NCBI RefSeq assembly: GCF_024586455.1
Contig: NC_065922.1
Coordinates: forward strand, 26,532,089 to 26,596,088
Origin: Bactrocera neohumeralis
Taxonomy: Eukaryota; Arthropoda; Insecta; Diptera; Tephritidae
Direction: 5' to 3'
DNA length: 64,000 nt
The notes under the pieces: generated by a model
Told to the model about the DNA's origin: nothing
Seen by the model: the letters and a program-made list of their open reading frames with translations, nothing else
Databases searched by the model: none
Translations under genes and position numbers: made by a program
Shown here: positions 27,011 through 39,890 of the stretch, one piece after another
How the letters are laid out: every line of letters starts with the position of its first letter
Numbering within the stretch: the stretch's first letter is position 1

Positions 27011-30000
27011 TGTTTCGAGAACTGGAAAAATTGTTGGTATAAGGGTATTCTATTTGCTGGGGATTACTTTATAGTCAACAAAATAAATATCGGTGAATAA
27101 TTAAATATTCTGAGTTGTATTTACAATTTTCGGGTACTTTTATGTCACAATTTATGATGGCAGATTTTTCCTAAATTAGAAAGGAAAAGTTCAAAATGGA
27201 CGTTTTACTAAAATATAACTCATGTTTTCAACATTTGTCTCTCTGTTTACTTGAATGCCTCCTTATTTTTCAAAACGAAACTGACATTACAAAGATTTCC
27301 GGTGTTTTATATCATGTTTTTTGATTTTTGAGATGTAAGGTGGAACTAAAGATTGAAAACTAAACGACAGATCTTAAAAAACCATAGATAGTTTCATCAA
27401 TAGTGGGCAAAAATATTTTCAAAATCGATATTATATCTGGGATAATCAAACCACTTAGACCAGTGTTTTAAATAGGTATGTATGTACATATGTATTTCTG
27501 TATAATATGTACATATGTAAGTTGATGTGTGCATTTTATGAACTACAAATTTGCAATCAAAATGTATGCGTTCACCAATCATCTTTTCATTATTTCCGAC
27601 GATTCGGTCCTTCGTTCCTTTGCTTGAAAGCCTTGACTAAAATTTTTACTTTACCATTTATCTGTGTACATACATACATATGTACGTATGTATGTAGTTA
27701 TATGTGCATATATTCATAAACATACATCTTCAAGCATAAATTATATAATACATACATATGTACATATGTACGTACATAAAACTGCAGAAGATAAGAGTTT
27801 CCCATAATATTAATAATTAATTTCGTTGAAAGAACTCTACAGTAGCGAGTTGGGAAAAAACCTAAAAATTATGGAAAGAACACAAACACATCCATTGAAT
27901 ATAGTATATACATACATATGTATGTACATACCTACTTCTGATATGAGTAAAGCGGAATTTTTATTAGAAGCAATTCTTGTATGGTTAGCATGTTCTTGCC
28001 TCGATTATCAGGAAGATGTGATCGACAAAGGCAGTCAACTTGTACGAACACTCGCATAAGTAGATTCAGGAAAGCAGCATTATACCGTATTTCAAGTCAA
28101 GCTAACATTGGCCGAGGAAGTTATTTACTCGTTCTAATGAATAGATTGAATATTTTTGCCAAGCCAAAGTGCTATTTATACCGGTTAAGAATCAGTTAAA
28201 CATTAAGGGAGCAGAAAGGACTTTCATGGTGAGTATGCAAACCACTTACAGAGCAGAAAATCGTGTACACGTGTTATTGTGTAACTAAAGCCTCTTTAAC
28301 AATGGAAATTTTAAATAAAATATTTGACCATCTGGCTGACTTTTTATATAAATCTGAACATTTGTCGTGCGAATTTATGATTGAAAATTGAAGATTTTTT
28401 TCCACCTTTAAATCGAAATAAGATTTCCTGTTTAATATTTTATTAAAAAAAAATGCAATATGATTGGGATATAACGGTAAGTTTACAACAAATTTTGAAA
28501 AGGAAAAAAAATGTGTACAAGATAAAATAAAAAAACTCAAAACCTTGGTTATTTGATGAGGTTATGTGAAAAAGTCTATATGCTAAAGTTATAGACCTCT
28601 CCTTTGGACACAATATTGTCTTATAACTATTTCCTATACTCATATTTTTACCTGGAAATCGAGACAAACAGTTTTTTACCCTTATTCAATCACACCCTCC
28701 CCCTCCTTTTCCAGACCACAATCCGCCCGTAAATTATTTTTCTTTTAATGTTTGTTAATTTATCTTTCGTTTCCGATGGATTTTATCTAACACAAATTTT
28801 TCGTTTTCAAGAATTATCTATCCTGGTCTAAAAACCAAAGAAATTTATACAGTATACCATCGAGTATACGTAAGCACTTTTTATTTTAGTAAGCCAATAC
28901 ATTTTAAAAATTTTGAATGTTATGCATATAGCCTACATTAACTGTAGTGTAAAGAATGTGGGACTTCAGAAATATTTTTGATAACGGGACTTTCCTTATT
29001 GTGGTAAGCAAAAAGTTGAACATACTCACATTTTTATCGCAACATTCGTTTATACGCCGTTGAGTTTTATTTAACAACTCAAGATTATTCGTCTTGAATT
29101 TTAATGTTTAATGTAATGTAATGGCGACTGTGGCAACATTTTCAAAGAGTTACATTTTTTTATTATTAATTGATTGTGTAGCCATAGATAACGGTACCTT
29201 ATATTTCTCGTTCGGCATATTATTAACTAGAATTTTGAAATACAAGGATTTTTCAAATTGTGATGAAAACCTGCGGAAATGGGGTAGTAATAGGGGATTT
29301 TTTGTAGAAGACCCAAAACTTTGGTGCTAAGGCGCCAACTAGAGGAAACACAAAGTTTCCAATGCGCGCAAACGGGCAAATTCGTTACAAAGCCATTCAA
29401 AATATGATCTCGACAAATCAAGGTCAAATTAGAATCTCATAATTCCCCGAAATGTCGCACGAGTTTTGAGCTCCATACTCAGAATAAAGTGAACAAAGCT
29501 TAAACCAAAACCGCGGTTGTAATGTGAAGAATGACGTAATATAATATTTTCGCATGAAAAAAATTTTAATTTGGACTGGGCACGCATGATCAAAGCAAAC
29601 ATGGCGTAGTACGTTCGAAGCGGAATTTAGATGAGGCAACTGTGGCTTGAGCAGGTTTTTCGTATTTTGAAACATAGTTAATTTGCGTTATAACAAAAAT
29701 TCTCCGAAATTTACACAGTTATTTTAACTCTATCAGGAACATTTCGAGTGTACTTGCTGCTAAAGTCTACTCAATTTCTTCCATAATAGTATACAATAGT
29801 AGAGGGTCTCATCGTCTATTAACAAATTGGATTTCTTCTCAGCGGAAACTTTACGGTGACAAACATTTGAAAATATTCAATAGATTGGTTATTTTACCAA
29901 ACATTTTTTATATAATAAAATCTTACAAGAAGTCAGTGGCAACAAGAGTAAATACCTCGGATCTCACATCTTCCGGCATCCAGCTGAACTTGTGGAAACA

Positions 30001-31157
30001 CAATAGAATTGGCCTTTGTCGGGACCTAAGATCTAAATAAAAGAGTATTTCTGGCTACTTAAAGCATTATTCTCAATAGCCTAATAGCCTTTTTTTGAAG
30101 ATTCACAAAAGTGCATAACCTAATCTACCGTAGGAATGTTTTCTTACGCTACTACAACTATAACCTATGCATGTCTTTGCAAAATTTCGCACAATGCAGA
30201 AACACAATATTTTCGAACAAAATACGTCACTAACTTCACATATTCTTAATTCATACATCACATAAACGGTAATCGTCCGAACATAATCCCTTTTAAGCGC
30301 CTTTATACTTTTTTCAATTTATTTCTTCCTTGAAATGTCACCTTTTTCGAAATTCCAGAAATTCATTCACAATACATAAGCACAGGTACATACTTATACT
30401 ACATACAATAAATATTGACTGAAAATTTTTGGCAAACAACAAAAACAAACTATCAAGTGGCGTTTTCATGCCTTTAATTGTTGTCTTTCGTTGCCGATAT
30501 GATTGGCGCTGATGTTCGTATAATCGTTTTCTTGTTTGTTTAGCTGTCGGTTTATTGTCCCAAACGTATGTATATGGCTTACATTTGTACCCATCAGCCG
30601 AACGTCACATCGGCCGATCAACACGCTTGCGATTGCTTGTGAGTTTGTATGTGAATTTAACTACTTTGCTCCCTTATTTTTTATTGTTGTTTGTTTTATG
30701 ACTGCTTATTCTGCCTGTTCGTTTCTCTGTAGACCTCCTTCTTGGTAGTGCACACTAAGGTCTGTGTATGTGCGTTTGTGTTTATTTATAAACTTGTTTC
30801 GCTGAATTAATGGGTCGTTCTGTTTTGGGTTGCGTTTGTTTGCGCATTTGTATGTGTAAGCGGTACAAATTATAAATGGGTCTTAATGAGTTTGTGATGC
30901 CCAAACATAGATCATATCGGTTTTGTCAACCTGCACAACGACGACTTAAAACACTTTCGTTTTGTAAGATATCTAAATAGTTTATTAGTAGCTGTTATCG
31001 GCTAATTTTTACAAATGTTTCCACGGCTTCTTCTTTAACCTTGTGTCGGACCGCCTACGTTTGGCTTATGTATATTTATAACATTCTTGATTTCAGTGGG
31101 AAATACGTTGTAGATTTATTTAGTTTTTCGAACCAGCCGGTTTTCTATATGCGATCT

Positions 31158-31440
31158 GATCAAATTTGACCCGGACTTACGAAAACTATGTCTTCAAGTA
31201 GCTTAATACAAATCTTTATTATCGCCTTACACTTAATCCCACTTTCCATACACTTGCTATAGTTTCGCCCGTGATGGCCTTTGTTTTTTCGGTTTCGCAT
31301 CAGTTTTCGAGCGCTATTTGTTAGATTTCTAAACAATTTCGATGTCATATTCATAAACGCATGTCTCGTTACTAATAAATTGCGAGTCATATGGAGCAAT
31401 TTCGAGCCGACCGGTTTTCTATATACCGTAGTCAAGCCAA
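31158..31440 (-). mobile_element. Mariner family 2 fragment, C-terminal end
   Basis: Starts with GATCAAATTTGACCCGGAC at 31158. The minus strand reads HAFMNMTSKLFRNLTNSARK in one frame and the broken C-terminal core in others, with a basic end like that of the 8138 copy. It is about 280 bp and incomplete. Confidence 0.6.
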
Positions 31441-31509
31441 TAATATTCTACGGTGTATTCGTCTGTCGGAGGGCGCTCGATAAGGCTACAATTGCTAACT
31501 TAAACGCTT

Positions 31510-32000
31510 AAAGAGGTGCTCTCTGGTGCACTACACCAACAATAGCACTTAATCCTTTTTTTCAAGTTGCACCAGTGGATATTGCCGTTAAATGCATTGC
31601 TGCGAAGTGCGCCTCAAGGAAGCTGGGCTTATAAAGGGGTCCAAACAAGGGCACACTGAAATTCTCTCCTCCTTCAGTTGCTTTCCTGAAAACCTGCATC
31701 ACCTGCAGGCTACTCGTAGCGACTATTTCTCTGCTCACATATTGACGAGGGATATGTAGCTGGAGGAGAAGCGCGGTGGCGGCTACGAAGTGTAGCCTAC
31801 TTCAGCATTCACTCCGACTGCCCAGCGGCAATTAACGACAACTGCAAAGTCGATGAGTTAGCCAGAGGGGGCACCCTTGCTCCGTTTACATCAGAATGGA
31901 ACAGAGTTGGACAGCCTTTGGGGTCTTACGTTCTAGCACAGAACGTGTGCGCTTAAAATGGCCACTCCTGGCTTAGAATAGATGGCAGGAGATTTTCTGA
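31510..32000 (+). mobile_element. Non-LTR retrotransposon fragment with RNase H motif
   Basis: Read in shifted frames the plus strand gives HSDCPAAINDNCKVDELARG then GTLAPFTSEWNRVGQPLGSY at about 31808-31930, the end of an I/R1-clade RNase H domain. The stretch is GC-richer than its surroundings, suggesting a fairly recent insertion, but several frameshifts and stops are present. Confidence 0.7.
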
Positions 32001-33017
32001 ACTACTTGTCCTTAGCAAAGCTCATTTTGCTGCAATTTACAATGTTGAGAAAAGCCAAAACTGTATTCTCAACAAATTTGTGATAGACTAAAAGTACTTT
32101 CGTAATTCGATTCGTAAGGGTCTTAGGAGTTTGAGGTAACACAACGGCGTACCAAGCTGTTCAAATGAGATTCCTGTTAGGATCTAAGTCTTAACATAAC
32201 CTAATCTAGACTATATTGCGATTATACTCTTTGCCTCTAGACTTCGTGTGAGCTATGCGAAATAGAAATTTATTCAAGACTTCAGTAGGCACACATGTCT
32301 TTACGTGCAAAATGGGAAAATACGCATGATTTTTGCTGCTTTATTCTAAGAAAGATAACTGTGTTCCAAAATGTGTATTTTTAATTTATCAGCAATTTTA
32401 GTCTCGTTTATTTATGTCAAAACGAGTTTTATCACAAATTACACCTCTGTATACATACGTGTGGTCAGTGTTTGTTTTTATTAAAAATTCTTAGTAAGTC
32501 AAGGATGAATGCCTCGAAATGACATTTCGCGGTAGAATAAGTTCATCGCTTCAATGCACTAAATATTTAGCACCTGTACAACAAAAATGTACGTAAAATA
32601 AATATTGTTATTTATGCAACGAACGTACATATGTACTTATGTACATACAATATTGTACACCCCTATCTATACGATTTGACTCTATGGTAAACCACTTTGC
32701 ATGTAACCTCATTTGAGGCGTCTGTGGCAATGCCGTTCATTTTTGTTTTGGACAGGCCATTAGCAAGCAAGTTGGGCTTAAACGAAACATAGCTGCATGC
32801 ATTACCATATATGTACATACATACGTATACATATAGATATTATCTAATAAATTCTAAGAAACAAGCACAACTGGTTATATTAAATTATTGAGCGAAACGA
32901 TATTAAAATTCTATTAGTTTTTATTTACAACAAATTCCCAAAATATTTTCAATATATTTTCCCAAATTTTATGTGGTATATACATATATGTATGTATGGG
33001 TCTTAACCCTCTTAATA

Positions 33018-33830
33018 TTGGTAGTCGAAAAAGTATTTTCATATTTTGTCAATAGATGTCGTTGCAGTCGTATACATATCTCCAGTTTTACCAATCACAT
33101 TATCATTAATCACAACATATAGTGTTGGAAAGATGAGAATTTAAGCTTCATTTAACCAAAAAAATTAAATTAAATTAAATTCGAGGAATTTGAAAAAAGT
33201 TACAGCTGTTCAAAAATGAAGAAATTCGCTATATCTTCAAATTTGTGAAGTTGACGGTGACGATGCTGTATCAGTTCGTGTAGCACAACAATGGTTCACT
33301 CGCTTCCGTTCTAGAAATTTGGAATTTGGGAACCTCGTTCTGGACGACCTTCGACCTCTTTAACTGATGAAAATATTAAAAAAGTGAAGGATATGGTGTT
33401 TGAAACTTATCCGGAAAGTGTGAGAGAGATGGAAAGAGAACTGACTATTCTCGGGAGTCCGTTCGAATGATTTTGGTGGATGATTTGGGTATGAAACGCT
33501 TTCTTGCTCGACTCGTCTCGATAATGCTGATTTTTTTTTTTTTTTTCAAAAAGAGTATCATAAACAGGTCTCTTTGAACATACTTGATCGTGCGAATTTC
33601 GATTCCACATTCAGGGAGAGCATTTTAACTGACGATGAGACATGGGTTTATAAGTTTGATACACAAACAAGTCAAAAATCATTGGTATTGAGCCCATTTT
33701 CAGTCGATAGAAGAGATAAAACAAAATTTGTTGTAGGAGCTGAAGGCCATCCCAAAAAGTGCTTATGAAAAGTGTTGCGAGAACTGGAAAAATCGTTGAC
33801 ATAAGTGTACTACAACTGGTGGGGATTATT
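33018..33830 (+). pseudogene. Longest mariner family 1 copy, broken transposase
   Basis: Left terminal repeat TTGGTAGTCGAAAAAGTATT at 33018, a shared 5' leader, then transposase pieces in order: DDAVSVRVAQQWFTRFR (about 33255-33305), RSGRPSTSLTDENIKKVKDM (about 33340-33395), and from 33574 NILDRANFDSTFRESILTDD followed by ETWVYKFDTQTSQKS. The order and motifs (GRPS linker, first catalytic Asp in TDDETWVY) are those of mariner. The last third and the right terminal repeat are missing, and the T-run at 33530-33546 disrupts the frame. Confidence 0.75.
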
Positions 33831-33849
33831 TTTTTTGGTCACAATGTAT

Positions 33850-34110
33850 ATAAAACATGACGAACTGAGTCGATTTAGCCAATCCCGTCTGTTCATTTGT
33901 CGGATAGGCTTGTATTTTTTGAAGAGATATCTTCACGAAAACTGTCATGGATTATTGCTCAAGGCAACTATACAATACCTTAAGAAATTTTTTAGATTGG
34001 ACCACCATAGCATATAGCTGGGATACCAAGTGATCGATCAAAATCAAGCACTTGTATGCAAAACTTTCTTATATGAAAAGATATCTTCTCGATTCTGATT
34101 CAAACTGCGA
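33850..34110. repeat. Interspersed repeat fragment
   Basis: Contains CGAACTGAGTCGATTTAGCC, the Phe/Cys-coding phrase CCCGTCTGTTCATTTGTCGG, and GTGATCGATCAAAATCAAGC. These match the second half of the repeat class at 8868-9200. Noncoding. Confidence 0.5.
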
Positions 34111-35135
34111 AGGTTAGGCCTAACGAAAAAACATAGCGAATTCAATTCTTGTGGTTCGCTTTTTTAGAAGCGAAAAGCCAGCCGGATATTCTTAAAGTAT
34201 ATGTATAGTATGTGTAGAAGAAATCTCTACTTTATTGCAGCAACGACTAAAATTTTGCACAATTTTCTCAAATCGCAAGAGCATGTAGGAGGATATGTAT
34301 GTAAGTATGTAGATTAGTTTGTGTGTGTGTGTACAGTTTGTCTGCCATACGCCCCATTCATGAAGCTTTAGCTACGATAATTTTGCAATCTCATGATTTA
34401 AACATATGCATAATATAACGGTCACTAATGTTTAATTCCAGAGATTTGCATAGCACAGATATTGAAAGTGTATCGATGGGAGGTGACAGCAATTAAATAT
34501 GCAAACGTTAACGGGAGTATTGTTTGTCATCATAGAAGCAAGCTTCCTATAAAAGAACGCAAATAGACATCAACGCTGGCGACAATATTCATCCTCAGTT
34601 TGATGTTGAAGTAGGAAAACTGCAGCAATAAGTTTACATCTTAGATCAAGCAGAAAAGCAAAAAATATTCAATAAAATGTTAAGAACTGAAAATGAAATC
34701 GACAAAAATAATCAAGATCTGAACGCTTTGAAGCATGATCACTGACATTGTAATAAAAAAATATTAAAAAATTTAAAAATAAATTACGAATACTTTCAAA
34801 ATTTCATCACAAATATTTTAGAAATGTTTTCTGCCGCTACAACTACAACTTTGGTTCATTGGAATGGCTATTAAAACTTTATTACGCGAAATAAAATCTG
34901 CAAAACATTTTTAGATGTCAATCATCACATCACATTCTTATAAAACTATTTATTAAGACCCTACAATGTGAGAGGAAGATTAACGCGATTCGTAGAAATA
35001 AAAGCTATTTACGCATATGCGTATTACCAAATCCAACTAAATATAAAAATTCTATAAATAAAACGGCACTTTCGAATATAGAAATGTATTAAAAATATAA
35101 AAGATTAAGATAGTTAAAAATGTATTTCTACTCAC

Positions 35136-35170
35136 CTTGCTCTCGTACTTTGCTCTGGTTTTTGCGGCAT
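35136..35170 (-). CDS. First coding exon of the Ig-type gene (start codon)
   Basis: Seen: ATG at 35170-35168 is followed by an 11-codon frame MPQKPEQSTRA and two extra bases (AG), then a good donor GTGAGT from 35135. The two carried bases plus T from the exon at 7673 make Ser, giving MPQKPEQSTRASWRIAIL..., a basic N-region running directly into a hydrophobic core, which is a well-formed signal peptide. That functional fit across a 27.5-kb intron is the main reason to join them. Upstream on the minus strand (35171-35260) is AT-rich 5' untranslated or promoter sequence. Alternative: an unrelated short frame that matches phase by chance. Confidence 0.5.
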
Positions 35171-38100
35171 TTTGATACATTCAACAGCAAATCGTGGTAT
35201 CATAATTTATTTATGAACTCATTTACACGATATATGGAATTTTATTACTTAATATGTTTCTATTTTTGTTTATTTTTTTTAAGATTCATTTAATTGACAA
35301 CCCGTTTATTTTATTTATTTTTTATTCACATTTGACTTTATTATATATTTCACGAATCTTACACAAATTTTGTATATACATACATATGTATGTACATATA
35401 TCTCGTGGATTAAATTCTTTATTTCACGGACACATTCCTAAAATTGAGAATTAAAACGCATGAGTGCGACTGAAATTTGTTTAAAGGATACACTTTTATC
35501 GTTTCGAATCGCCAATACTGTTTTTGGTGCGAGCAATTCAACCAACCGATGCTATTTAACGCCAAATTCAAGCATGCGTCTTAATTTATCGGCACTGTTC
35601 AACATATGCAACATGTTGGTAGAATTTTCAGCGAAAACATATTTTCCAGAATAAAAAATATCAATAAATTTTATTTCTACAGAATTGATAACTTAGTTAT
35701 TCTGGGTATTATAAAAAGTACCAGATTTTTGCATTCATTCATACTTCCAATAATCTATGTACATATGTTAGCAATATATTCCAAAAGACATCAAATTTGT
35801 GTTTAAGTGGTATATTTACATATCCAATTCTATAAAATATTGGTAGTCGAAAAAGTCTTTTCGTATTTTGTCAATAGATGTTGTTGCAGTCGTATGTCTC
35901 CAGTGCTTCCAATCACATTGTGTCATACCATATAGTGTTGGAAAGTAGAGATTTTAAGCTTCATTTCACCAAAAAGCAAGCAACCACTGAAATTCGTTAA
36001 TTTACGCACAATGCTTCGCTCGCTTCCGTTCTGGAAATTTCGACTTACACTGATGGAATAATGCGTCTAGCGGAAAAATGGCAAAAAGTGGTCGATCAAA
36101 ATGGTACATATTTGCTTATTTATTTATTATTACTAATATAAAAAAAAATAAACATTTAATTAGAAATACGAAAAGACTTTTTCGACTACCCAATATTATA
36201 GGACTACTATGTATATTATAATAAAAATGTAGCGCTTACACGTTGGGTGCGAATTTAGAAATATTTTCACGAGTGATGAATTTAAAGGATATCTGTCCCA
36301 TGGTATGTACATATGTATGTATGTATGTATGTTACTTAGACATTTTACCTTACCTAGTGAAGGACAACTGCCGTTAATAACTTTATAGTTTCCTATTTTA
36401 CCTTTAAACAAACCATTATTATTTTTTTCAATTATCCGAAATATCCGGCAACACAAATTATAATATGTACATATGTATTTATGCATGTATGTATGTAAAA
36501 ATTAAATTTGCCAGAAATAATTCTTCATATCACTTTTCCAATTAAACAATTGGTATGTGCACCAAATCAAGATTTGTGTTATAAAGAGGCGTTTAAATTA
36601 AGGGTTTATGTGTTTCAAAAAATCGAATTTTTATTTTATTGTCTTATTAAATTCTATCTCCAGAATACAGTCGTAATTTTCAAGTTGATCCGAGTAATAG
36701 TTTTGGAGATACAGCCTTGAGAACTTGTGCGATCCAGGCTAGCTAGGTTAAGTGCGTCGTCTTTAAACGCTTTTTTCTCGAATCTGTGTTTTTGAAGTCG
36801 GTCGGCAAGATTTCTCGAGACTACTCAACCAAAGTTCATGAAATTTTACACAGGTATTTGAGATATAATCCTTAAAGACTTCGACGAAGGATGTTTTTTC
36901 GACTACAACTATTTGAAAAAAAAATGTCGCGAAATTTGCACTGAAATTTTCATTTTTTGTTAAAATGTCTGCCAAAAATTAAATTTTCGCGAAATTTTAA
37001 TTTTTTTGTAAAAAAAGAAGTCTGCAAAATATCCAAATTTCAGTTTTTTCCTTCGTCCTAGTTCTAAGTTAAGGTTTTAACATCGCGCATCTTTTTTCCG
37101 AAGGGTCACCGGAAATGGCGTCGCAATGGCTGAGTTTAAAATATTTTTTCTTAAAAATTTCAGGATTTCTTTCTTAATAGTGTATGTTTGTAACAATAAA
37201 AAGTTCTAATAAAATATTTCATTTTTTAGATGAGAAAAAAATTTTGAAAAAAAGCTGATTTATATTTACTTGCAAGTCGGAAATAACGCGTTTTTTGTAT
37301 TTCTTTTATACTGAAGAGGCATTTTTATTAATAAATAAACAAAAATTATGTACATACATATATTTAAAAATTTAAATGTACTATAATAATAGGCACTTCA
37401 TTTTGAATCTCCTAATTCTCCTAGCCAATCTTCAGAACCTCTGACCTCTTCTACTTATAATTATCTCAAATCCAAAAACCAAAATAATTTAATATCACAA
37501 TAGATGAATAGAGATAATAATCAAGGCTTTTTGAAAACGCGTTAAAGTGATAGAAGTCGTTTACAATAAGTTAATAATACTATTATACTTCTATTTGCCG
37601 AGTCAAGTTCCAACTCTCGAAGAATATTTGTATAAATGTATTCATATATGTACATATGTATTAACTCTCTGTTATCATAAATATTCAATAAATCTGAGGA
37701 GGCAGTCGCCGGCGAAACGTCACTACACAGATGCACTGAGTTGATTAAAATATTTCACTAGCGAAGATCAAAAACAATTTATTTACTGTACTAGCATATT
37801 TACGTAAAAATAATCGGAACGAAACCGCAAATCCAACACATACAAATACAGACAAACCGATGTACATATATACATTATATAAATATATACATACATGTAC
37901 ATATATAAATATGTACATACATATATTTTTTAATAGAAGACTACACTGCCTGATAATCACTTTCCTATACAAAGTTGTATGTATTTTATATGTATTTAAT
38001 TTATAGATTTTGAAGCAGCTGACGTTTTTAAATACTAATTATTATTTACACTGAATTTTGACTTGTTTGCATTTCGACATAAATCTTTAATTGATGCAAA

Positions 38101-39763
38101 ACACCGCATAATAAGCTTTATATTAATTTCGACGGCTGCGCAGCTACTTTTTTTTAACTACCCTCCAGATTTTTAGCACCTATTAATGAAATGAACACTT
38201 ATAAGAGAATCTCCAAGTAAAATTCGCCGAATTTTGTAAAGCTGAGGTACACGATTTTTAAATGTTTCTTCCTTATCTACAAACATACGGTTTTGTAAAT
38301 CCATTTGTATCTGTGATGAACTTATGAGTTTGTGGTGTAGTTTTGTTAGTGCGCTAGATATACCGGAGGCGTTGATTGTTGCTGCTGTTGCTGCCCATTT
38401 GTCTAGTAATTGGCTACAACATTGTTGTTAACAAGTGTCTGTTGCTGTCAATACTCATTATAAAAACGTACACATATACACAACATAAACGCGCTTACTC
38501 CAATCATTACGTATGCACAGATATGCATACATATGCACATATGTGTATGTGCACAAATTTGTCTTAAAATTTGACCATTTAGCTGAGACCTATGAATCTA
38601 CTAAATTATATATTTGTATGGTTCAAATGATTTATTAGTTTCACCGTTAAACTGCTCATAAGTAAACCAAATTTTACGCTTATTTCAATCTTTTAGTTAT
38701 TTTCATTGAATTTTCTTCTAAGTATTTAGGTGAAATCACTTATAATGACTGTTTCTAGCAAAGCCGTTTGCCAAGTTTCTATCATTACAACGTCGGTTGG
38801 TAAATATTTGTTGTTGTTATTGTTGTTTTGTTGCCTACCTTGCTGTTGTCGTCACCATTACTCGTGTTTTTTGTTGTTGTTTACGTGTTGCCATTTATGC
38901 GCATGTTGGCTGCTATCCTATGTGGTTGTTGTTATTATTATTGTTGTTATTGACGTTTGCGAATTATTTCGTACGATAGATGATGATATATTGTGGTTGT
39001 TGTTGCTTTTTGTTTTCTTCGTTGTACTTGTTATTGTTGCTAAGATGCTGCTGCATATTTTTTCCCGATTAATCGAATTTTACTTTTACATACATTTCGT
39101 TTTTGATCAAATATCAATAATTTCTATTGCACAATATTGGCAAACTTTTGTATTCACTAATTGCATCGCACTTGCGTTAATATAATAACAACCACTGGTA
39201 TCTATTTTGCTTAATAAATTTCTTATATATAATTAATTTAAACACGAATCTTTGCTTTTGAAACGCACAACAGGTTCATTCCCTGTCTATATTTATAATC
39301 ACAGCACACGACCGTTGTGACTTTACCCGTCCGAGCAATGAGAAAAACAACTTGGCTTTTTTATATGAACCCACTATTTTATATACTATTTAACAACGCT
39401 GTTGCTCTCTATGTTAGCACACCAACCAACTTGCCAACCATGCGGATTCGGAGATTCCATTTGATACATGCTGACATGAGTGTGCTTTTGCAATACAGTC
39501 TGGTATCCCGGTAGAAGTTACCGGATGTCTCATATTGAAAGTTTAACATAATAGCATAACTAAACAATTTTTATATGGAATCGCTTGTCGTTCAGTGCTA
39601 ATCAGACGCTGTTATACTGGAGACGCTTTGCTAGAAACAAAAAGCAATACTCAAGTACATACATACATATGCGAATAAAAACACTAAACCATTATATACA
39701 GTCCTGCAAATGGCAATACTGTCACTTTAATTATCTTAACAAACTATTGGCAGCACCCGTAGT
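35171..39763. other. Intergenic stretch between the Ig-type gene start and B9d1
   Basis: Holds the family 1 mariner MITE at 35840-36193, microsatellites (35380-35400, 36300-36335, 37855-37925) and AT-rich sequence. A pyrimidine-rich TTG/GTT-repeat tract at about 38800-39060 generates a 151-codon frame (38730-39185) rich in Leu, Cys and Val that I do not accept as a gene. At 37680-37740 a GC-richer phrase GTCGCCGGCGAAACGTCACT has no visible exon structure around it. Nothing else is recognisable. Confidence 0.5.
35840..36193. mobile_element. Mariner family 1 miniature element with both ends
   Basis: Left TTGGTAGTCGAAAAAGTCTT at 35840, right AAGACTTTTTCGACTACCCAA ends at 36193, TA on both flanks. 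At 354 bp it keeps the 5' leader (CCAGTGCTTCCAATCACATT), then jumps to the transposase 3' part (AGCGGAAAAATGGCAAAAAG), the same deletion joint type as at 15664-16090. No coding frame. Confidence 0.85.
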
Positions 39764-39777
39764 ATTGCCATGGCAAC
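39764..39777 (+). promoter_or_regulatory. X-box (RFX binding site) upstream of B9d1
   Basis: ATTGCCATGGCAAC matches the 14-bp X-box consensus GTTGCCATGGCAAC at 13 of 14 positions, including the central palindrome TTGCCATGGCAA. It ends 113 bp before the B9d1 start codon. RFX factors control ciliary genes in worms, flies and vertebrates through X-boxes at about this distance, and B9D1 homologues are known ciliary genes, so the site fits its neighbour. Confidence 0.8.
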
Positions 39778-39890
39778 GAAAATGTATATAAACAAACGGA
39801 ATTGCACTTTTGTAACGTTCAGGAAGCAGAACTGCAAAATAAGAGACACAAGCAAAAACTAACATTTTATTCTATAGATCACTCTCTAAC

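Larger units (their letters stand above)
7674..35135 (-). other. Very large intron 1 of the Ig-type gene (27.5 kb), packed with transposon relics
   Basis: The interval lies between two exons whose splice phases match. It contains relics listed separately (mariner families 1 and 2, a Tc1/mariner relative, non-LTR retrotransposon fragments, interspersed repeats) plus many microsatellites. I see no other splice-bounded coding exon, tRNA or snoRNA. Stretches in which I see nothing definable beyond microsatellites include 9470-11100, 12310-13240, 14260-15650, 22040-23780, 28070-31150 and 32220-33010. If the proposed exon joining were wrong, this would simply be intergenic. Confidence 0.45.

Noticed and set aside
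38730..39185. 151-codon frame, Leu/Cys/Val-rich, resembling membrane segments
   Set aside because: It is produced by a TTG/GTT-rich tract; hydrophobicity is a by-product of T-rich codons and there is no family resemblance.
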